Positions 29,953 through 35,170 of a DNA stretch of 35,170 nt are shown piece by piece. This stretch comes from Candidatus Kuenenbacteria bacterium (GTDB lineage: Bacteria; Patescibacteriota; Patescibacteriia; UBA2196; GWA2-42-15): positions 1 to 35,170 of the forward strand of contig JAAZOM010000031.1 of NCBI GenBank assembly GCA_012797775.1, read 5' to 3'. Both the position numbers and the translations under genes were made by a program. Each line of letters starts with the position of its first letter. The stretch's first letter is position 1. Under the pieces are notes generated by a model. It had not been told where the DNA came from, made no database searches, and saw only the letters and a list, made by a program, of their open reading frames with translations.

Positions 29953-29997
29953 TTATCCCCTACTTTCCTACCTGACTACTCGCCTACCTACTACCTG
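29953..29997. repeat. GGTAG/CTACC short-repeat tract after recA
   Basis: Directly downstream of the recA stop codon the recA-coding strand contains about six imperfect GGTAG/AGTAG units, ending in GTAGGGG. It has several GG runs. Confidence 0.4.
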
Positions 29998-31032
29998 CTA
30001 TCCATCTCTTGCCTCATCTTCCTTGACCTTATTCCAAATCTTGGCAGCTATCTCGCGGGTAATTTTCATATTCTCTTTCAAAAATCTCTTGGCATTTTCT
30101 CTACCCACCCCCAATTTGGTCTCCATATAGCTATATGAATTACCGGCTTTATTGATTATCCCCTCTTCTACCCCGCGGTCCAAAACATCAGCTGTGACAG
30201 AAATCCCTTCATTATACATAATATCAAACTCACAGGTCTTAAATGGCGGTGCTACTTTATTTTTCACGATTTTGGCCTTAACTCTATTCCCAATAAAATT
30301 CTCGCCCATTTTTATCTGAGCGGCCCGACGCAATTCTATCCTTACTGAAGCATAAAATTTGAGAGCCATACCACCGGTTGTTGTCTCGGGGTTGCCAAAC
30401 ACCACCCCGATCTTTTGCCTTGTTTGGTTCAGAAATATTACTGTTGTCTCGGTCTTGCTTATAATCGCTGTCAACTTTCTCAAAGCTTGGCTCATCAATC
30501 TTGCCTGAAGGCCCATGTGGCTCTGGCCCATCTCCCCCTCAATCTCCACCCTTGGAGTCAATGCCGCCACCGAGTCTACTACTATTAGATCTACTCCACC
30601 TGAACGCACCAGCGTCTCTACTATTTCTAAAGCTTGTTCACCACTATCTGGCTGGGATATTAAAAGCTCATCAACTTTGACTCCTATTTTTTTTGCATAA
30701 TCAGGATCCAAGGCGTGCTCAGCATCAACAAAAGCCGCTACCCCACCCGAACGCTGTACGCTAGCAATTGCATGTTGAGAAACAGTTGTTTTGCCAGACG
30801 CTTCAGCTCCATATATCTCAATGATTCTACCCCTGGGCAATCCGCCGACGCCAAGTGCCAAATCCAAAGACAAACATCCTGTCGGAATAACCGGTACTTT
30901 TAATTTTTTTATCTCACCAAATTTCATTATTGCCCCTTCGCCAAACTTCTCCTTTATCTGCTCCATTGCCAACTCGGCCGCTTTTTGTTTTCCCCCCTCT
31001 AGCCCCTCCCCAATTTCTTGTTTTTTTGGCAT
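29998..31032 (-). CDS. recA: Recombinase RecA
   Basis: 344 residues; ATP-dependent strand-exchange protein of homologous recombination. Walker A is GAEASGKT (75-82), with alanine where most have proline. Other RecA blocks are [40 protein letters not shown] and [20 protein letters not shown]. The C-terminal domain ends EDEARDG, a short acidic tip. The ATG at 31032 is preferred to an in-frame TTG at 31041. It lies 33 nt after the RodZ-like gene in the same orientation. No SOS-box-like operator was recognised upstream. Confidence 0.97.
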   Translation of the reverse strand: MPKKQEIGEGLEGGKQKAAELAMEQIKEKFGEGAIMKFGEIKKLKVPVIPTGCLSLDLALGVGGLPRGRIIEIYGAEASGKTTVSQHAIASVQRSGGVAAFVDAEHALDPDYAKKIGVKVDELLISQPDSGEQALEIVETLVRSGGVDLIVVDSVAALTPRVEIEGEMGQSHMGLQARLMSQALRKLTAIISKTETTVIFLNQTRQKIGVVFGNPETTTGGMALKFYASVRIELRRAAQIKMGENFIGNRVKAKIVKNKVAPPFKTCEFDIMYNEGISVTADVLDRGVEEGIINKAGNSYSYMETKLGVGRENAKRFLKENMKITREIAAKIWNKVKEDEARDG

Positions 31033-31065
31033 ATCGCTCAAATTAATTATAAATATAATTTAATA

Positions 31066-31758
31066 TTATTTAGCTGCCACCGGCTGATTTTTTTCTTCCA
31101 CGACGACACTCCTAAAAACAACTGCATTTCTACCATATTTCTTTTTGGCCTCCAATTTAATTACATTTAAACCCTTATTTAAATTTATGTCAATTGTAAA
31201 AAAACCAGACTTGTCTATCATTACTGTCTCACCATTTATGGTTACTATTGACCCATTTTCTGCCCGTCCGAGCATTTTTATCTCTCCCGCCCTTGAGACA
31301 TAGTTGTCTTCGGGATAAAGTACCTCTATCCTCGGTGGCTTTAATAATGACCACGTCTGGAAACCTAGATAAAAAACTACTGTTATTGCCACTATGCCCA
31401 CCCCTATATTTTTCAAAAACTTTGGCAGGTTAAAAAATTTTTTAGGGATAATCCCAAAACGATAATTTTGTACCCTAGGCCAAAAATTTTGATTTCTTGT
31501 CTCATCTTTAAATTTCTGTAAAATTTTTTCCCCACTCAATCCCAAAAATACAGCATATCTTCTCAAAAAATTTCTAGCATAAACCTCTCCCGGTAAAACC
31601 TGCCACTCTCCACTCTCTATGGCTTCCAAATACTCTTTGCCAACACCGACCTTCTTCTCCACCGAAAGTAAAGTTAAATTCAAAGAGCGCCGCGCTTCTG
31701 CGAGGTCCTCCCCTAAAGACTTTACCGCTATAATGTTTTTCTGTTTAAAAACCACCAT
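31066..31758 (-). CDS. RodZ-like membrane protein with HTH and Ig-like domains
   Basis: 230 residues. An N-terminal Xre-type helix-turn-helix (about 13-75: GEDLAEARRSLNLTLLSVEK, then GEVYARNFLRRYAVFLGL) matches the HTH_25 domain of RodZ, which links MreB to the envelope. One TM helix lies at about 118-140. The outer part (about 145-225, IEVLYPEDNYVSRAGEIKML) is an Ig-like beta domain, similar in type to those of surface proteins. It lies 2 nt after ftsK and 33 nt before recA. MreB is not in the window, so a role in shape control is only inferred. Confidence 0.85.
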   Translation of the reverse strand: MVVFKQKNIIAVKSLGEDLAEARRSLNLTLLSVEKKVGVGKEYLEAIESGEWQVLPGEVYARNFLRRYAVFLGLSGEKILQKFKDETRNQNFWPRVQNYRFGIIPKKFFNLPKFLKNIGVGIVAITVVFYLGFQTWSLLKPPRIEVLYPEDNYVSRAGEIKMLGRAENGSIVTINGETVMIDKSGFFTIDINLNKGLNVIKLEAKKKYGRNAVVFRSVVVEEKNQPVAAK

Positions 31759-31760
31759 TT

Positions 31761-34193
31761 TTAAAAATTATATTTATTTTCATCTGTTTTGTTTTCTTTT
31801 GTTCCCGCTTCTTCCTCTATCTCCTCGGATTCTTCCGAATCTGATATTTCCTCTTTTTCTTCCAGCTCTTCAGCTGCCAATTCCTGTTCTTCAATTTCCT
31901 CCTCACTCCCCTCTCCTGAATAGTCATCCTCCTGTTCTATTTTGCCAACCTGTCCGTCCTCCAGTAGACGGTTGTTTTCATGCTTTAGTTCCCTTGCACT
32001 CGCCTGTTCTATATATTCCCCTGCTATATCTCTCTCTCCTGTTTTTATTAATATCTCCCTGGGCTTTGCTCCATCGGCCGGACCCACCACGCCTTGCTGT
32101 TCCAATAAATCCAAAATCCTAGCCGCTCTGGCATAACCGATCTTCATCTTTCTCTGCAAATATGAGGCCGAGGCTTTTCTGTCATTTATAATTATATCCC
32201 TTGCTTCCTCCAATCGATCCTCCTCTCCATCGTCATCTCCATTCAATACAATCCCACCAAGCCCCAATGTTTGCTGTTTTTCCGTCACCTCATCGACATA
32301 ATCAGGGTCCCCAATCTTTCTCAAGTGTGCAGTCACATTTTCTATATCACTATCAGAACAAAATGCTCCTTGTATTCTCTTTGGCTTGGACAACTCCGCC
32401 GAAGTATAAAGCATATCTCCTCTACCCATCAACTTCTCTGCGCCAGATGAATCCAATATTGTTCTAGAGTCGGTCAATGATGCCACAGAAAAAGCTATTC
32501 TGCCGGGGATATTAGCCTTGATCACGCCCGTAATAATATCCACGGAAGGCCTCTGTGTCGCCAATATAAGATGAATACCAACTGCTCGAGACATCTGCGC
32601 CAAACGGATAATCGCCGCTTCCACCTCCGGACCAGACGCGGACATCAATGTAGCCAGCTCATCAATTATAAAAACAATATATGGCAACTTATCAGCCGGG
32701 TATGACTGATTATAACTCTGAATATTTCTTTTCCCAGCATTAGACAAAACATGAAACCGCCTCTCCATTTCACTGATCGTCCACCGGAGAGCATTAATGG
32801 TCTTTTTTACCTCTGTCACCACCGGCGATAGAAGATAAGGAATGCCCTCATAAGAAAGCATCTCTACTCTTTTTGGATCAACCAATATAAACTTCAGCTC
32901 ATCTGGCTGGTTTTGGTATAAAAGAGATAATATCATCGCATTCAAACCAACCGTCTTCCCCGATCCAGTCGTCCCAGCCACCAATAGGTGGGGCAACTTT
33001 GTCAGATCAGTCATACAAGCATTGCCAGCCACATCCTGCCCCAAAACAATTGTCATGTTTGATTTTCTTTCTTTAAAGGCCTGTGATTCAAGCACTTTTC
33101 TGAGAGGCACTATGGCTATCTTGCTATTTGGTACCTCTACTCCGACTAGGGACTTGCCCGGTATCGGCGCTTCAATTCTGATCGGATGCGCGGCCAAGGA
33201 CAAGGCCAGGTCATTACTCAAAGCCAAAATTCTGGACAACTTTACTCCGTCAGCCGGCCGAAAAGTATATTGGGTCACTGTCGGACCGATCGCATAACCA
33301 GCCATCTCTACCTCAATACCAAAATGTGATAATGTCTTTTTAATCTTCTCCTGACAAAAAACAATATCTCTAGCTGTTGGTTTCCCCTCCTTGCCATCCA
33401 ATAAATTCATAGGCAACACAACTGGTGGATATTTTTTTCTCTCCTTCTTTGTCTCCGCTCCTTCACCCCCCTCCTCTAATGTTTGATTTTCTATTTCTCC
33501 TGCTTCTGTTCCCACTTCTTCTTTTGCCTTATCGACAACTTCTTCTTGACCCTCCTCGACATCAGGTACCTCCCTCTCCTGAAAATCTACTACCGGGCTC
33601 TCGCCCATCTCTTCCATCCTTTTCTCTATTTTTTTAAGACGACGATAATGAAAAAACTCTCTCACTCTCTGCCTCAAATTTTTTAATGTTATTCTTTCTA
33701 TTAAATTTTCCAAGGTTGTATTAAATAAAAGCAGAACCCCCACTGTGAGCATCGCTATCATCACTACCAGGCTCCCCCATCTGCCCATTATCTGCAAAAA
33801 CGGCCACAAAACAGCATAGCCAAAATAACCACCGCCAATTCCCCTCTCCAAGGCCTCATCTATCATCTTTGGTTCACGCACCAGATGAAATATTGCCGAA
33901 TATCCCATCACTGTCAAAGCCATGCCCACCCAATTGGCGCCTTTAAAAAAATTCTTATGCGGAAAAAGAGCAAAATAGCTGGCTAAAAGTAAAATCAAAG
34001 GAAATATCCAAAAACCCCAGCCAAATATCGCTTTCAAAATCTGGAAAACCGCCCGGCCAAAAGCCCCAGCCTGATCAAAGATAGACAAAAGACTAAGCAG
34101 GGACAAAGCTATCAAAACCACGATCAAAATACCTCTCCTGGTTGGTGGCTCTACCTCCCCAAATTCCACTAATTTTCCTCGTTTTTTGGCCAT
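31761..34193 (-). CDS. ftsK: DNA translocase FtsK
   Basis: 810 residues. About four N-terminal TM segments (roughly 20-160) are followed by a charged linker (about 185-255, rich in Glu). The RecA-like motor has Walker A GTTGSGKT (407-414) and a Walker B region IVFIIDELATLM near 500. The winged-helix gamma domain (about 645-705, ASASYLQRKMKIGYARAARI) reads orienting sequences and can activate Xer recombinase. An unusual strongly acidic tail of about 80 residues (after about 725) follows gamma. It pumps DNA at the division septum. It is downstream of a Xer-type gene and starts the ftsK-rodZ-recA operon from the promoter at 34229-34257. Confidence 0.96.
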   Translation of the reverse strand: MAKKRGKLVEFGEVEPPTRRGILIVVLIALSLLSLLSIFDQAGAFGRAVFQILKAIFGWGFWIFPLILLLASYFALFPHKNFFKGANWVGMALTVMGYSAIFHLVREPKMIDEALERGIGGGYFGYAVLWPFLQIMGRWGSLVVMIAMLTVGVLLLFNTTLENLIERITLKNLRQRVREFFHYRRLKKIEKRMEEMGESPVVDFQEREVPDVEEGQEEVVDKAKEEVGTEAGEIENQTLEEGGEGAETKKERKKYPPVVLPMNLLDGKEGKPTARDIVFCQEKIKKTLSHFGIEVEMAGYAIGPTVTQYTFRPADGVKLSRILALSNDLALSLAAHPIRIEAPIPGKSLVGVEVPNSKIAIVPLRKVLESQAFKERKSNMTIVLGQDVAGNACMTDLTKLPHLLVAGTTGSGKTVGLNAMILSLLYQNQPDELKFILVDPKRVEMLSYEGIPYLLSPVVTEVKKTINALRWTISEMERRFHVLSNAGKRNIQSYNQSYPADKLPYIVFIIDELATLMSASGPEVEAAIIRLAQMSRAVGIHLILATQRPSVDIITGVIKANIPGRIAFSVASLTDSRTILDSSGAEKLMGRGDMLYTSAELSKPKRIQGAFCSDSDIENVTAHLRKIGDPDYVDEVTEKQQTLGLGGIVLNGDDDGEEDRLEEARDIIINDRKASASYLQRKMKIGYARAARILDLLEQQGVVGPADGAKPREILIKTGERDIAGEYIEQASARELKHENNRLLEDGQVGKIEQEDDYSGEGSEEEIEEQELAAEELEEKEEISDSEESEEIEEEAGTKENKTDENKYNF

Positions 34194-34228
34194 ATTTGTT
34201 AAAAATTTTAAATCTTATATTCCTTATT

Positions 34229-34257
34229 ATTTTAGCATTTTTTGGCTTTCCCGCCAA
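34229..34257 (-). promoter_or_regulatory. Promoter of ftsK
   Basis: On the minus strand, -35 TTGGCG (34252-34257), 17-nt spacer, extended -10 TGC then TAAAAT (34229-34234). A weak TTTGGC/GCCAAA hairpin overlaps it and may end the upstream recombinase transcript. Confidence 0.55.
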
Positions 34258-34276
34258 ACCCAATTATAACGGACTT

Positions 34277-35089
34277 TTACAGCGGACTCTTAATATTCTT
34301 CAAACTTGGATTGGTCACTTTGGTATATATTTGTGTTGTCCTGATATTGGCATGCCCCAAAAGCTCTTGCACATAGCGCACATCCACTCCGTTTTCCAAG
34401 AGGTGCGTGGCAAAGCTATGGCGCAAACTATGAAAACTCGCCGGCTTTTTAATACCCGCTTTTTTCAAAGCCGCATAAAAAACCTTTTGCGCGCTAGCCT
34501 CGGTCAATCGGCCGCCGCGATTACTTTCAAAAATATAATCATCGCTCCTCTTACCCGCCATTATTTTTTCTAGATCAGCTACCAGTTTTTTAGACAAAAT
34601 TGTCAAACGATCTTTCCTGCCCTTGCCTTGTCTCACCAACAAAGTCAATTCTTTGACATCTATATCCGCTACCTTTAAACCCACCACCTCGCTCACTCGC
34701 AAGCCCGCTCCATAAGCTAGGGCAACTATAAGTTTATGCTTTAAATTTTCAATACAGTCTATCATATTTTTAATTTCCTGCCGGCTCAAAACCACCGGCA
34801 ATTTTTGGGTTTTCTTGGGATGTTTTAACTTTTCAAAACCATCCTTCTTATAAATATCACGAAAAATAAAATTTATAGCGTTGGCATAAAGGGCTATCGT
34901 TTGACTGGCCATTTTCTTTTCCTGTTTTTTCAATAAATAGTCTTTGATTTCTTCCATTGACAATTCTCGCAATGGTTTCTTGCAACAATTATACAAATCA
35001 CGTGCTACAAAAGTATAGCTCTTTATGGTTTTGGGGCTATAATTGCGCAATTTAAGCTCTTGAATTATAATATCAATGAGGTTCATCAT
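34277..35089 (-). CDS. Xer-family tyrosine recombinase
   Basis: About 270 residues. A SAM-like core-binding domain (about 1-90, LKLRNYSPKTIKSYTFVARD) is followed by the catalytic domain with the complete R-K-H-R-H-Y set: R131 (GLRVSE), K156 (QGKGRKDR), H220/R223 (HSLRH), H246 (LLGHANI) and Y255 (TTQIYT). It resolves or integrates DNA through a 3'-phosphotyrosine link. Size and motifs fit XerC/XerD/XerH; placement next to ftsK favours chromosome-dimer resolution, although integron- or phage-type integrases look similar. A perfect TATAAT ends 2 nt before the first ATG (35095), so the ATG at 35089 is chosen and the mRNA may be leaderless. Confidence 0.92.
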   Translation of the reverse strand: MMNLIDIIIQELKLRNYSPKTIKSYTFVARDLYNCCKKPLRELSMEEIKDYLLKKQEKKMASQTIALYANAINFIFRDIYKKDGFEKLKHPKKTQKLPVVLSRQEIKNMIDCIENLKHKLIVALAYGAGLRVSEVVGLKVADIDVKELTLLVRQGKGRKDRLTILSKKLVADLEKIMAGKRSDDYIFESNRGGRLTEASAQKVFYAALKKAGIKKPASFHSLRHSFATHLLENGVDVRYVQELLGHANIRTTQIYTKVTNPSLKNIKSPL

Positions 35090-35097
35090 ACCCATTT

Positions 35098-35126
35098 ATT
35101 ATACTCTAAGTATAGATAACCTACAA
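35098..35126 (-). promoter_or_regulatory. Promoter of the Xer gene containing a recombinase half-site
   Basis: On the minus strand, weak -35 TTGTAG (35121-35126), 17-nt spacer, perfect -10 TATAAT (35098-35103). The spacer contains GTTATCTATAC (35110-35120 reversed), identical to one arm of the adjacent palindrome. Confidence 0.6.
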
Positions 35127-35132
35127 ATTTTT

Positions 35133-35164
35133 GTTGTTATCTATCAAAAAGTATAGATAACAAC
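35133..35164. other. Candidate dif-like or attachment site
   Basis: GTTGTTATCTAT (35133-35144) and ATAGATAACAAC (35153-35164) are perfect 12-bp inverted arms around the 8-nt centre CAAAAAGT. Read as a Xer site it gives an 11-bp arm TGTTATCTATC, a 6-bp centre AAAAAG, and an 11-bp arm TATAGATAACA. A further direct copy of one arm (AAGTATAGATAAC at 35108-35120 and 35149-35161) lies 41 bp away. It sits directly upstream of the Xer gene. Confidence 0.5.
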
Positions 35165-35170
35165 TAGTTA

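Noticed and set aside
35098-35170. CRISPR-like repeat reading of the GTATAGATAAC copies
   Set aside because: Only two direct copies and one inverted copy, 11-13 bp long, with no regular spacers. The inverted geometry fits a recombinase or operator site better.

Overview
The window reads as a chromosomal segment of a bacterium with a small, compact, AT-rich genome. The likeliest source is a member of the Candidate Phyla Radiation (Patescibacteria). That is an inference from short intergenic gaps, many starts without a Shine-Dalgarno sequence, core genes carrying acidic or Ig-like extensions, an rny/ymdB pair with an unknown gene between them, and many small proteins I cannot place. The code is the standard one. 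No rRNA, CRISPR array, transposase or prophage block is visible. Rubrerythrin and bacteriohemerythrin suggest a low-oxygen lifestyle.

Layout. 1-1221: two tRNA-Ser genes flank rubrerythrin and bacteriohemerythrin (minus strand). 1305-5503: a polytopic membrane protein, FtsH and a four-repeat S1 protein, each with its own promoter and terminator (minus). 5661-9684 (plus): an orphan 83-residue protein, a metallo-beta-lactamase-fold protein that has lost its metal-binding histidines, a small membrane-anchored protein and GyrA. 9744-14123 (minus): a highly charged orphan, tRNA-Lys, tRNA-Arg, HU, and an operon of RNase Y, a PLC/P1-nuclease-like protein and YmdB. 14462-17327 (plus): the rpsO-pnp operon, with structured leaders before each gene. 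17392-17588: a cluster of inverted repeats with no gene. 17748-18203 (minus): an RRM protein behind a structured leader.

18224-19671 is the least explained stretch. A plus-strand promoter drives a hairpin RNA ending in an intrinsic terminator, followed by a 53-residue membrane peptide. Facing it is a minus-strand operon of a 31-residue peptide and two tandem paralogous acidic proteins of unknown family. The two units share one bidirectional terminator.

19723-26164 (minus): proton pyrophosphatase, NusA and a class A penicillin-binding protein. 26203-29673 (plus): TyrRS, tRNA-Ile, tRNA-Phe, tRNA-Pro, RlmH and the rpsF-ssb-rpsR operon. 29709-35095 (minus): a small orphan, RecA, a RodZ-like protein, FtsK and a Xer-type tyrosine recombinase.

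At the window edge, beside the recombinase, is a 28-bp site with dif-like architecture (two 11-bp arms, 6-bp centre). An extra half-site lies inside the recombinase's own promoter. FtsK, Xer and a putative dif-like site together would make a compact chromosome-dimer-resolution locus, with RecA, which creates the dimers, encoded close by.

Functional themes are RNA turnover (RNase Y, PNPase, YmdB, S1 and RRM proteins), translation, envelope growth (FtsH, PBP1A, RodZ-like), and chromosome maintenance (GyrA, HU, RecA, FtsK, Xer, SSB). Much of the novelty is in untranslated leaders: structured elements precede rny, rpsO, pnp, the RRM gene, nusA and the S1 gene.
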